22,583 nucleotides of DNA from Planctomycetota bacterium. Its GTDB lineage: Bacteria; Planctomycetota; Phycisphaerae; Tepidisphaerales; Tepidisphaeraceae. Of this stretch, positions 1 through 7,835 are shown piece after piece. Location: the NCBI GenBank assembly GCA_023417885.1, contig JAEZED010000140.1:1-22583 (forward strand), written 5' to 3'. The notes under the pieces were generated by a model. The model was not told where the DNA came from, made no database searches, and saw nothing but the letters and a program-made list of their open reading frames with translations. A program made the position numbers and the translations under genes. How positions within the stretch are numbered: position 1 is the first letter of the stretch; each line of letters starts with the position of its first letter.

Positions 1-96
1 GCAAGCTTTCTCGCCGTCGCGGCGGCATGCGCCGCGGCGATCTGGCTCGGTACGCTCGGAGCGGACCTGGAGGTCTACGAGCTTCCGCCGATGTGA
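1..96 (+). CDS. C-terminal end of an unknown protein (partial)
   Basis: Reading frame 1 is open from the first base and stops at TGA 94-96, giving the last 31 residues of a protein that starts before the window. The tail has a hydrophobic, alanine-rich stretch (about residues 3-20 of what is visible) followed by a short polar end, ELPPM. This would fit a C-terminal membrane anchor, but so little is visible that no family can be named. It lies only 4 nt from the stop codon of the SecA-like gene on the other strand, so the two genes converge with essentially no spacer. High-GC codon use matches the rest of the window. The frame could be accidental, although its close fit to the neighbouring stop argues for a real gene end. 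Confidence 0.5.
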   Translation, partial: ASFLAVAAACAAAIWLGTLGADLEVYELPPM

Positions 97-100
97 GCGT

Positions 101-2044
101 TCAGAAGGGGAGAGACTGGTCCATCCAGTCGTCGCTGCGGAGGACCTGCTTGCGGTGGAAGCGGGCGAGCTTCTCGGCGCGGGCCTGGGCGATGCCGATG
201 AGCCTTTCCGGGCCGATCGCGCGCCAGCGCTTGCGCAGCTTGTCGGCGTGGCGCTTCAGCAGATCGTCGTCGGCGCTGGCGAACATCTGCGCCACGCCCG
301 GATCTCCCTGGCGGGCGGCGCGACCGAAGAGCTGGCGATCCACCCGCCCGCTGCCGTGCGGCTCCGTCGCGATGACATGAAGCCCGCCGTTCTCGGCGAC
401 GCCGCGGCCGAGGTGGATGTCGGTGCCGCGCCCGGCCATGTTGGTGGCGACGGTGATCGCGCCCGGCTGCCCGGCTTCGGTGACGATCTGCGCCTCCTCC
501 CGGTCCTGCCGCGCGTTGAGGACGCGGTGCGGGAGGTTGCGCGCGGTGAGGCGGCGATCCACCTCCTCGCTCGACCAGACGCTGCGCGTGCCGATCAGCA
601 CGGGAACGCCCTTGCGGTGAAGTTCTTCGACGCGCTGGGCGACCGCCTCCCACTTCTCCTCGGCAGTCTCGAAGAAGCGCATCGGAAGCTGCTGCCGGAT
701 GCACGGCTTGTTCGTGGGAATGCGGACGACGGCGCGGTTGTAAATCTGCCACAACTCGCCGCGCGCCTCCCAGGCCGTACCCGTCATGCCCCCCATGATC
801 GGATACTGCCGGAAGAACCGCTGGAAGCTGAGGCGGGCGAGATTCTCCTTGTCGCTCGTGACCGCCAGCCCCTCCTTGATCTCCATCGCCTGGTGGAGGC
901 CGGAGCGCCAGGAGCGGTCGGGCATGGTGCGCCCGGTGAACTCGTCGATGATGACGATCTTCCCGTCCTCGCTGATCAGGTACTGCTCGTCCTTGTGGAA
1001 GCAGTTCTCCGCGACCAGCGCCTGCGTCACCAGTTCCTCCCGCCGGCGCCGCCCCGCCCAGAAGCCCTCGTCACGCTGCATCGACTCCGCCAGCTCGTGC
1101 AGCCGCGTCTTGCCGCGTCCCGTGAGATCGGCCTTCCGGTCGGTGCGATCGACGGTGTAGTCGCGACCCTCCTCCAGCCGCAGCGCCAAGTCGCGCGCCT
1201 CGCGGTAGAGCGGCTCGTTGGCGTTGCCGTCCGGCGAGTTGCTGATGATCAGCGGCGTGACCGCCTCGTCGATCAGCAGGGAGTCGGCCTCGTCCACGAT
1301 CGCCCGGAACAGGCCCGGCACGAGGCACGGCCGCGCCCCCTGCCCCGCCAGCATTGAGACGGCCGTCGAGGTGGAGCTGCGCCGGTCGCCGAGCTGGATC
1401 TGGTCGCGCAGAAAGTCGGCGACGAGCTCCTTGCTGGTGCTGTAGACCACGCCGCTGCGGTAGGCCTGGAAGCGCTCCTGCGGCGTCGTATCGTGGATCA
1501 CGTGCGCCACGCGCAGGCCGAGCATCTCGTAGAGCGGCCGGTTCCACTGCGCGTCGCGCGCCACGAGGTAGTCGTTGACCGTGATCACGTGCACCGGCCG
1601 GCCCGACCAACCCCAGATCGCCGCCGCGATGGCCGCGGTCAGCGTCTTGCCCTCGCCGGTGGCCATCTCGGAGATGTATCCGCGCGTCATGCCTGCGGCG
1701 CCCATGATCTGCACGTCGAAGGGGCGCTTCTCAAGCGTGCGGACCGCCGCCTCGCGCACGACGGCGAAGGCGCGCTCCAGGTCTCGCCCCTCCAGCTTGC
1801 CGAGCCGCGCCAGCGAGCGGAGGCGATTGACCTCCTCGCGGAACGCGCTGCTCCCCAGCTTCTTCACCTCCGGCTCGTGCTCCCCCACCGCGTCGGCAAA
1901 CGCGCGCAGCGATCGCAGCACGGGCGTCTTGTGGCGCACCCAGCCGACCAGCGCGTTGGCGGCCGTGTCCAGCCCCTTGACCTCAGGGGCCTTGACGCGG
2001 CGCGCGTCGAAGATGTGAAAGAGTTCGCCGGCGGCTGAGCTCAT
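101..2044 (-). CDS. SecA-like preprotein translocase ATPase, shortened
   Basis: A cytoplasmic ATP-driven protein motor related to SecA, 647 residues against roughly 850-950 for housekeeping SecA. Visible motifs are Walker A MATGEGKT (127-134), the DEAD box VDEAD (250-254), GMTGTA (419-424), ATNMAGRGTD (533-542) and the motif VI region ending GRAARQGDPG (about 574-583). A PPXD-like preprotein-binding region lies between about 270 and 400. After motif VI only some 65 residues remain, so most of the helical scaffold/wing region and the C-terminal zinc-binding tail are missing. It is the last gene of the minus-strand cluster, 18 nt after the M50-HlyD stop, with a GAGGG-type ribosome site before its ATG. 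I infer a dedicated, SecA2-like motor for the neighbouring adaptor/protease proteins. The family call is sure; the role is not. Confidence 0.92.
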   Translation of the reverse strand: MSSAAGELFHIFDARRVKAPEVKGLDTAANALVGWVRHKTPVLRSLRAFADAVGEHEPEVKKLGSSAFREEVNRLRSLARLGKLEGRDLERAFAVVREAAVRTLEKRPFDVQIMGAAGMTRGYISEMATGEGKTLTAAIAAAIWGWSGRPVHVITVNDYLVARDAQWNRPLYEMLGLRVAHVIHDTTPQERFQAYRSGVVYSTSKELVADFLRDQIQLGDRRSSTSTAVSMLAGQGARPCLVPGLFRAIVDEADSLLIDEAVTPLIISNSPDGNANEPLYREARDLALRLEEGRDYTVDRTDRKADLTGRGKTRLHELAESMQRDEGFWAGRRRREELVTQALVAENCFHKDEQYLISEDGKIVIIDEFTGRTMPDRSWRSGLHQAMEIKEGLAVTSDKENLARLSFQRFFRQYPIMGGMTGTAWEARGELWQIYNRAVVRIPTNKPCIRQQLPMRFFETAEEKWEAVAQRVEELHRKGVPVLIGTRSVWSSEEVDRRLTARNLPHRVLNARQDREEAQIVTEAGQPGAITVATNMAGRGTDIHLGRGVAENGGLHVIATEPHGSGRVDRQLFGRAARQGDPGVAQMFASADDDLLKRHADKLRKRWRAIGPERLIGIAQARAEKLARFHRKQVLRSDDWMDQSLPF

Positions 2045-2062
2045 GGAAAAACCCTCAACCCT

Positions 2063-4300
2063 CTACTGCTGCTGCTGCATGCCGCGCGTGGTGCGCTGCG
2101 TCTGGATGAGCTGGAGGAAGCCGCGCCACCACTGTCGCGCCAGCGGCTCGTCGTCCAGCTTCACGCGGACGTAGGCCCGCTGACCCGGCAGACACTCGCG
2201 TCCCCCGTCGGCGGCGACCGGGTTGTCCAGGATCACGCGCATCTCGAACTGGTCCAGCGCCGTCTTGTTCGGATCGCGCGGGTCGGGCGCCAGCGTTCCC
2301 CCGCCGGCGTACGTCAGCGACGGGTTGCGAACCTCGTTCTTGGCCGACTGGAGCAGCCGGATCTCATCGAGATTCAGCCCCTCCAGGTCGGTGGCGTAGC
2401 GGATCTCGTCGATCTCGCTGGCAAGCCGCACCTGGACCGTCCGGGTGGGGTCCGCCAGGATGCGTTGGAAGTCCTCCTGGCCGACGGTCACAAAGACCTC
2501 CAGCCGCTCGTCGTTCCGCACCTCGCCGATCGTCTGCCCGCGCTTCAGGTGACGCCCCAGCGCCTGGTCGATGTCGGGCGCGATAAGCTCGCCGGCGTTG
2601 GGCGCGACGACCGTCAGCTCCGCCACCTCGCGCTCCAGGACGGCCAGCGCCTCGTGCGCGGCCGTCACCTGCTGGCGGACGACGTCCGCCTCGGCGGCGC
2701 TGCTGTGCAGCTGGGCGGCGGCGAGCAGGATGCGGGCGCGGTTCAGCTCGATGCGCGCGACCTCCAGGCGCGTCGCCAGCGTCGGGTTCTCCAGGCGCAG
2801 CAGCACCTGCCCCGCCTCGACCTGCTCCCCGTCGCGGACGAGCACCTCCACGACCTGTCCGGGCGAGCGCACGACCGCGCGCCCGCGCTCCAGCGGCTCG
2901 CTGATCCCCTCGGCGCGCACGGCGCTGGGGAACGGGATGATCGCCAGCAGCACGACGGCGGCGCTCGCGACCGCCAGGGTGAAGCCCCAGGCGCGCGTGC
3001 GCTTGCGGTGCAGCTCCGGATCGGTGGTCAGGTACTTGAAGAGCTTGAAGAACGGAACGACGAAGAACGTCGTGATGGCCCCCGCGGCCAGGAAGAGCCC
3101 GACGATCTGGGCCCATTCCGGCAGCTGGTACATCACCATGATGATGATCGCAAAGCCGATGAAGATGCGGTAGATCGTGCTGGCGACGCTGTAGAAGACC
3201 AGCCACGCTTTCTGCCGCAGGGTCGGCGGGAGCGGCTGCGTCGTCTTCACGCGGAACACGTACCGCTTGATCAGCCCCAGCGTGTATTCGCGGCTCTTCT
3301 GCTGGAGGTTGGGGATCTCCAGCCAGTCGCTGAGCATGTAGTACCCGTCATACCGCAGCAGCGGGTTGGCGTTGAACAGGATGGTGCTGACCGAGGCGAT
3401 CAGGATCGTGTAGTAGGCGATCTGGTGAACCGGGTGGTTCTCGCCCGTCGCCGCCCACACGAAGACCGCGATGGCCGCCACGAACAGCTCGGCGATCATT
3501 CCGCCCGCCGCCACGAGGATGCGCTTCCACTTGCTGGGGAAGCCCCAGGCCGTGCTGGCGTCCACGTACGGGCAGGGCATCAGCACCAGGAACATGATGC
3601 CGACCTCGTGCACCTCCCCGCCGAACTTGCGGTTGAGGAAGGCGTGCCCCATCTCGTGCAGGAACTTGGTCACGAGGAAGGTCGCACCCAGCACCAGCCA
3701 CATCTCGATGCTGCCGCTGTTCAGGAAGTCGGTCGTCTGCGCGTAGAAGTCATCCAGCCGCGGCAGGATCACCGCCAGCGCCAGCAGCATGGTGGCGATC
3801 CACAGCATCCCGCCCCACTTCGTGATGAACGGCCCGACCAGCGGCATCCACCGCTTCAGGTAGTAGTCCGGATCCCAGAGCGGGATGCGCGGGAACAGGA
3901 TGTTCATCAGCCGGCCCTGGAACTTGCGCTGGCGCTGCTTCTTGTGGCGGCGCAGGAGCACCTGGGCGTCGGGGCTGATATTCGTCTCGATCAGGTTCGC
4001 AGCGTAAAGCTGCGTCAGGATCTGGATGATCTCCGGCTGCGTCGGCGCGTCGTCGGCAAGCTGCCCGCCCACCAGCTCCCACGCGTCGCCGACCGTCCGC
4101 GTCCCGTCGAGCAGGCCCACGAACCGGTAGGCGACGTCCGAGAGCCGGTGGAACTGGTTGCCCGCGGGATCGCGCACCACGTACCAGCGCTCACCGCGGT
4201 ACCACTGGCGTGAGATCTGTGCCGCGGCGCGCAGCCGAGGCTTGAGGTCCTTGACGCGGTACCAGCTCTCGCTGAAGGTTGGCCGGAGTTGGAGGGTCAT
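2063..4300 (-). CDS. PqqD-like / M50 zinc metalloprotease / HlyD fusion membrane protein
   Basis: A 745-residue polytopic inner-membrane protein with three parts. Residues about 20-110 resemble PqqD/RRE domains, which in RiPP systems bind leader peptides. Residues about 160-450 form an M50 (site-2 protease) membrane core with the zinc motif HEMGH (215-219) and NPLLRYDGYY (312-321), whose Asp318 should be the third zinc ligand. Further membrane segments lie at about 260-283, 290-310, 365-390, 400-420 and 438-458. Residues about 465-710 form an HlyD/RND-type adaptor with a biotinyl-lipoyl-like barrel (GQVVEVLVRDGEQVEAGQVL), a short coiled coil (510-560) and a beta-barrel end. The protein ends in QQQQ, from CTG-type codon repeats on the plus strand. 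The start at 4300 has no clear Shine-Dalgarno and sits just below an mRNA hairpin. Substrate and reaction are unknown; intramembrane cleavage coupled to export is an inference. Confidence 0.88.
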   Translation of the reverse strand: MTLQLRPTFSESWYRVKDLKPRLRAAAQISRQWYRGERWYVVRDPAGNQFHRLSDVAYRFVGLLDGTRTVGDAWELVGGQLADDAPTQPEIIQILTQLYAANLIETNISPDAQVLLRRHKKQRQRKFQGRLMNILFPRIPLWDPDYYLKRWMPLVGPFITKWGGMLWIATMLLALAVILPRLDDFYAQTTDFLNSGSIEMWLVLGATFLVTKFLHEMGHAFLNRKFGGEVHEVGIMFLVLMPCPYVDASTAWGFPSKWKRILVAAGGMIAELFVAAIAVFVWAATGENHPVHQIAYYTILIASVSTILFNANPLLRYDGYYMLSDWLEIPNLQQKSREYTLGLIKRYVFRVKTTQPLPPTLRQKAWLVFYSVASTIYRIFIGFAIIIMVMYQLPEWAQIVGLFLAAGAITTFFVVPFFKLFKYLTTDPELHRKRTRAWGFTLAVASAAVVLLAIIPFPSAVRAEGISEPLERGRAVVRSPGQVVEVLVRDGEQVEAGQVLLRLENPTLATRLEVARIELNRARILLAAAQLHSSAAEADVVRQQVTAAHEALAVLEREVAELTVVAPNAGELIAPDIDQALGRHLKRGQTIGEVRNDERLEVFVTVGQEDFQRILADPTRTVQVRLASEIDEIRYATDLEGLNLDEIRLLQSAKNEVRNPSLTYAGGGTLAPDPRDPNKTALDQFEMRVILDNPVAADGGRECLPGQRAYVRVKLDDEPLARQWWRGFLQLIQTQRTTRGMQQQQ

Positions 4301-4304
4301 TGGT

Positions 4305-4418
4305 AGAAAAGCGAGAAGCGAGAAGCGAGAAACCGGAGCGGGGCAGGAGGCGGAGTCGAGCAGGCGCGGAGCGCTGCATCGTCTTCTGGGTCCTGGCTTC
4401 CCGCTTCCCGCTCCTTCT
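4305..4418 (-). promoter_or_regulatory. Long mRNA hairpin abutting the M50-HlyD start codon
   Basis: On the minus-strand transcript the arm at 4418-4396 can pair with the arm at 4326-4305: 22 base pairs, one bulged G, and G-U pairs at 4414/4309, 4408/4314 and 4401/4321. The arms are built from heptamers (AAGCGGG-like on one side, three copies of CTCGCTT on the other), so the pairing can also slip by one repeat. On the plus strand the same positions would be A-C mismatches, so the fold is stable only in the coding-sense RNA. The stem ends 4 nt before ATG 4300 and covers the region where a ribosome site would lie. It could limit translation of the M50 protein relative to the gene before it, or act in processing. 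The pairing is visible in the sequence; the function is inferred. Confidence 0.5.
4311..4331. repeat. Heptamer tandem repeat GCGAGAA x3
   Basis: Three perfect copies of the 7-mer GCGAGAA lie end to end between the GAF-HlyD and M50-HlyD genes. A related, nearly complementary array (GCTTCCC twice, then GCTCC) lies at 4396-4414. The two arrays form the arms of the hairpin listed separately. A 7-nt unit is not a codon multiple, which agrees with this being non-coding. Confidence 0.8.
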
Positions 4419-4421
4419 GAA

Positions 4422-6383
4422 CTAGATCCACAGCTTGAGGCGCACCCAGTCGGTCAGGCGGTGCGTCCACTGCCAGATGAGCGGGCGCTTGCCCACGTCG
4501 AGGCGCACCTCGCCGGTTCCGCCGGGACGCCAGAACTGGTCGGGCTCTCCGACAGGCGAGGCGTAGACGGTGAAGGCGTTGGTGCCCTGCGTCGCCTCCG
4601 CGGCCTCGATGATGCGATCGACCTTGATCGGCACCTTCAGGTCCGGCCGGGCGGCGGTGGCGAGCGTGCCGGTGCGACCTTCAGCGATGTCGTCGATATC
4701 GCGGTCGGCGACGGCGATCTCGATGCGCAGGTGGCTCGGATCGCCCACCAGAAGCAGCTCGTCGCCGAGCTGGACGCTGGTGTTCACCCGCTCGCGCAAG
4801 TCCGCGGCGCCGGGCACCTGGAGCACGACGCCGTTCATCGGCGCCTTGAGCGTGGCGCGGTCGATCTCGCGCTGGAGGTTGTCGATCTCGTGCTGGAGCG
4901 CCTTTGCCGACTCCTCCTCGGCGTCGGCCTCGGCGATGGCCGACGGGTTCTCACTGCGGCGCTGCCGGTAGGCGTAGGCGCGGGCCAGGGCCGACCGGCG
5001 CTCGCTCTGCTTCTGGCTCAGTTCCGACTCGAGCTGGCGGGTGTCGAGCTTCAGGAGCGGCTGGCCCGCGGTGACGGTGTCGCCGATGTCAACGAAGACC
5101 TGCTCGATGGTGCTGGCGAAGGGGGCGTCGACAATGCGGCGCTCCAGCGGGACGAAGCTGAAGGGGGCCGAGACGCGGTACATCGGCGAGTAGAGGCACA
5201 GGAAGAGCACCAGCGCGATGGCCGAGGCGATCAGCACCTTCGCCAGCGTGTGCTGGCGCAGGCCGAAGACCTTTTTCGTCGTGCGCTTCGTGCTCAGGCC
5301 CGCCTTGGTGATCAGGTATCGGTCGTTCTCGTACCGGTCGTAGAGCTGGGGCGCCAGCAGCTCGGCGGCGACGGCCAGGGCCGTCGATTCCTGAGGCGTG
5401 CTGGGCTTCTCCGGCGGGAACTCGAGCGTGAGAACGCCGACGATCTCGTCCTTGCGGCGCAGCGGGATGCTGGCGACGCGGTTGTTCCCCTCCATCTGCG
5501 AAAGGGTCATCGCCTCGCGGGTGACGTTGTCGGTGGAGGCGCCGGCCGGGTCGAACTGCGTGAACTCGTCCTGGTCGAGGCACTCCTCCATCACCTTGAC
5601 GATCTGGACGGAGAGCTCCTGCTTCTTGTCGAACTCTTCGGTGTGGCTGATCGCCTGGAGCTTGACGTGTCGGCCCCGTACCCAACCGATGGCGACGCGG
5701 GCGGCGCCGGCGCGCGTCGCCAGCTCGTTGCAGAGGCCGGCGGCCGAGGCGTGGAAGTTCTCGCCCGTGGCGACGGAGCTTGCGAATTGGAAGACATCCT
5801 GGTGGGTCTTGGCGACCTGCCGGGCCTGCTCGTTCTGCCGTTTCAGAAGGAAGAAGTCGAAGTACCCCGCGACGAGCTGCATCGTGTTGAGCCGCTGGAG
5901 GGCACGGCTCTGGTCCTTGCAGCGCGTTACGACCGCCGTCGCGGCGACGACGCGGTTCTCGTTGCGAAGCAGGGTAACGAGGCAGAACTGCGGATCGACG
6001 TCGTCGGTCCCCTCGCCGACGCGCAGGGCCCCGTCCTTGTCCTCGAGGATGCACTGGGTGACGATTTCCCGGAAGGCCATGATCGCCTGCCGGCGGATCG
6101 CCTCCTCGGAGTTGTCCGGACGCACGTGGGCGACGGTGCGCAGCTCCGGCTTGCCGTCACCGGTCTGCCCCTCGAGGAGAAAGGCGGCCGCCTCGGTGCC
6201 TGCGACGACGATCGCCTGCGTGGTGATCAGGTCGTGCATGAACTCGGGCAGGTTGCCGTCGTTGGCGACCAGCCGCTGGACGAGCCGGGCCCGCGCGATG
6301 CGGTTCTCCTGCTTTTTCTGTTCTTCCTGCTGCCGCTGTTGCTCCTCCGGCTGGGGGGCGTACGGCTGGGCGACGGATGCCAT
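4422..6383 (-). CDS. Tandem GAF sensor / HlyD-type membrane adaptor fusion
   Basis: A 653-residue protein. It begins with a Gln/Glu-rich helical segment (about 11-35), followed by two GAF-like regions at about 45-180 and 195-345. A single hydrophobic segment (about 378-399) then leads into an HlyD-type periplasmic adaptor: half-barrel FASTIEQVFVDIGDTVTAGQ (about 422-441), coiled coil 445-512, second half-barrel from about 513 and a beta region to the end. The expected topology is GAF domains in the cytoplasm and the adaptor in the periplasm. GAF domains usually bind small ligands or mediate protein contacts, so this subunit could pass a cytoplasmic signal to an export assembly. The HlyD call is strong. 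The GAF call rests on size, position and fold-like pattern and is less certain. The gene lies 121 nt before the M50-HlyD gene. Confidence 0.82.
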   Translation of the reverse strand: MASVAQPYAPQPEEQQRQQEEQKKQENRIARARLVQRLVANDGNLPEFMHDLITTQAIVVAGTEAAAFLLEGQTGDGKPELRTVAHVRPDNSEEAIRRQAIMAFREIVTQCILEDKDGALRVGEGTDDVDPQFCLVTLLRNENRVVAATAVVTRCKDQSRALQRLNTMQLVAGYFDFFLLKRQNEQARQVAKTHQDVFQFASSVATGENFHASAAGLCNELATRAGAARVAIGWVRGRHVKLQAISHTEEFDKKQELSVQIVKVMEECLDQDEFTQFDPAGASTDNVTREAMTLSQMEGNNRVASIPLRRKDEIVGVLTLEFPPEKPSTPQESTALAVAAELLAPQLYDRYENDRYLITKAGLSTKRTTKKVFGLRQHTLAKVLIASAIALVLFLCLYSPMYRVSAPFSFVPLERRIVDAPFASTIEQVFVDIGDTVTAGQPLLKLDTRQLESELSQKQSERRSALARAYAYRQRRSENPSAIAEADAEEESAKALQHEIDNLQREIDRATLKAPMNGVVLQVPGAADLRERVNTSVQLGDELLLVGDPSHLRIEIAVADRDIDDIAEGRTGTLATAARPDLKVPIKVDRIIEAAEATQGTNAFTVYASPVGEPDQFWRPGGTGEVRLDVGKRPLIWQWTHRLTDWVRLKLWI

Positions 6384-6647
6384 AGGAGGGCCTCACACTG
6401 CGAGTGACATCGATTCGGCGCCCCTTTCAGGGGACGGGAACCAGATGATGGAACGGACGCTCGTCGCGAATGGGACGAATCGGGGCAGGCGGAGGTTCAT
6501 CTCCTGCCAAACCCCACCTTGCCTTCTTGAACCTGCTGGCCGGCTTGCCGGGCGGCGCCCCGGCCCCTGCTTCAACGCTAAGTCTAGCAACCTCCCCGCT
6601 CTTTCTGCCCGCGGAAACGCCAAATGGTCGCGGCGCACGCCGTCCGA
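6384..6647. other. 264-nt spacer within the secretion cluster
   Basis: This spacer separates the first adaptor gene (ending 6648) from the GAF-HlyD gene (starting 6383). It holds an inverted repeat, GCCGGG at 6547-6552 and CCCGGC at 6559-6564, without a clear U-tract, so it is at best a weak terminator. On the minus strand a TAGACT box (6589-6584) could be a -10 element for the downstream three genes, with no convincing -35. No credible coding frame was found. Whether all four genes share one transcript is therefore open. Confidence 0.35.
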
Positions 6648-7544
6648 TTAAGCCCCGTCCTGCCCGGGAAGGCGCACTTCGACCCGCAGGCCTGCCGGAC
6701 GACCCTCCGGATTGGACAGCTCCGCCCGGAACGGCAGGCGGGAGGTCGTGCCCGAGGGGTTGCCCACCGGGTTGATGAAGACGATTGTCGCGTCGCGCCA
6801 CTGGTCCTCCCCCTCGTAGCGCACCTGGATCGTGTCGCCGAGCTTCAACGCCATCACCTCGCGGGCCGGCACCGTCGGTATCTCTACGTAAAGCGGGTCG
6901 ATCTTCACGACACGCATGGCGGGCGTCTGGGGGCCAAAGACCTCACCCACGGTCGCCTCGATTTGCTGGACCACCCCGGTCTCGGGGCTGCGCAGGGTCT
7001 TTTGCTCGACGATGTACTGCTGCTCCTCCGCCCGGTGCGTTGCAACCTGCCCCAGCCGCTGCTCCTCGAGGATCCGCGTGTCCGCCGCCTTCACCTCGAG
7101 TTGGGCGCGCTCCGCCTCGAGCGGGGAGAGCGCAGGCCCGGCCTCCTCGGCGGCCTTGAGCTCGACACGCGCCAGGTCCGCCTGCGTGCGGGCAAGATCG
7201 ACGCGATCCCCGACGTTGGCCTCCAGCTGAAGGGCCTGGAGCCGGGCGATGTCGGCCCGGATGTCCTGCACCATCAGCACCTGCCCGGCTTCCACCTGGT
7301 CCCCCTCCTTCACGTTCACTTCCAGGATCTGCCCCAGGTTCGGGAAGGCCAGATCCATCTCGCGGCTGGGGATGGTGTTCCCCTCGAACAACGCCGCCGC
7401 CTCCTGCGACGGGCGATATTCCTGGGTGCTGGCGCGATCCTGCGCCACGAGCGCCCCGGCGGTGAGGAGGATCATCGGCACGGCCAGGAGCCCCGGTGGG
7501 CGGGCGGGGGGCGCTCGGGGCCGGTCTTGGGTCGATAGTGTCAT
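6648..7544 (-). CDS. HlyD/RND-type periplasmic adaptor protein
   Basis: A 298-residue membrane-fusion-type protein. A hydrophobic segment at about 17-35 (LLAVPMILLTAGALVA) should be a signal peptide or anchor. Residues 66-92 (the half-barrel around VNVKEGDQVEAGQVL) and 183-203 (LRSPETGVVQQIEATVGEVF) form a split lipoyl/barrel domain around a helical hairpin (about 95-182). The C-terminal part (about 205-295) is beta-rich, as in RND pump adaptors. The length is somewhat short for this family (350-400 is common). It is the first gene of the minus-strand cluster, so its partners are likely the M50-HlyD and GAF-HlyD proteins rather than a pump, because no pump gene is nearby. A possible promoter lies about 80 nt upstream. 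Confidence 0.88.
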   Translation of the reverse strand: MTLSTQDRPRAPPARPPGLLAVPMILLTAGALVAQDRASTQEYRPSQEAAALFEGNTIPSREMDLAFPNLGQILEVNVKEGDQVEAGQVLMVQDIRADIARLQALQLEANVGDRVDLARTQADLARVELKAAEEAGPALSPLEAERAQLEVKAADTRILEEQRLGQVATHRAEEQQYIVEQKTLRSPETGVVQQIEATVGEVFGPQTPAMRVVKIDPLYVEIPTVPAREVMALKLGDTIQVRYEGEDQWRDATIVFINPVGNPSGTTSRLPFRAELSNPEGRPAGLRVEVRLPGQDGA

Positions 7545-7620
7545 TTCTTCGTGTCCGTTGAGGAGTGGGGGGAAGGCCCGGGGCCTGTGAAGACCACCAT
7601 CCTTCGCGCTGGGTTAGGGG

Positions 7621-7626
7621 CTTATA
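7621..7626 (-). promoter_or_regulatory. Possible -10 box (TATAAG) for the adaptor/M50/SecA cluster
   Basis: On the minus strand TATAAG occurs 76 nt before ATG 7544 inside the 291-nt divergent spacer. The hexamer at the expected -35 distance (TTCGCG) is poor. It is the best -10-like match before the first gene of the cluster and is offered as a candidate only. Confidence 0.3.
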
Positions 7627-7822
7627 CAGACGGGACGGCCCGCCGCGAAGTTCACCGCATTATCAGGCGTTTCCGTCACAAGTCACGCCAAACCACCCGG
7701 GGAAGAGCGTCACGCACCCGCCCCGCCACCCGCGACGAGCGCAAAAACCGCTTCCAAAGCCCGCGCGACAGCCTGGGAAGTCGGTGGCGCGGGCGATTCT
7801 GGAGGTGCGAATCGCGTGCGGT

Positions 7823-7828
7823 TAGGCT
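7823..7828 (+). promoter_or_regulatory. -10-like box TAGGCT close to ATG 7836
   Basis: TAGGCT lies 7 nt before ATG 7836, so transcription would start at or next to the start codon (a leaderless or near-leaderless mRNA). No recognisable -35 is present. The same spacing recurs before other genes of this window, which is the main support. Confidence 0.4.
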
Positions 7829-7835
7829 GTGGCCG

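Noticed and set aside
155..1357. A 400-codon plus-strand open frame opposite the SecA-like gene
   Set aside because: Antisense to intact SecA motifs and without any domain of its own.
2465..4213. A 582-codon plus-strand open frame opposite the M50-HlyD gene
   Set aside because: His/Gln/Arg-rich antisense shadow of a real gene; no recognisable domain or start signal.
4158..6407. A 749-codon plus-strand open frame opposite the GAF-HlyD gene
   Set aside because: It lies antisense to a protein with clear domains, is rich in Arg/Asp/Gly/Leu in the pattern of GC-rich shadow frames, and shows no motif.
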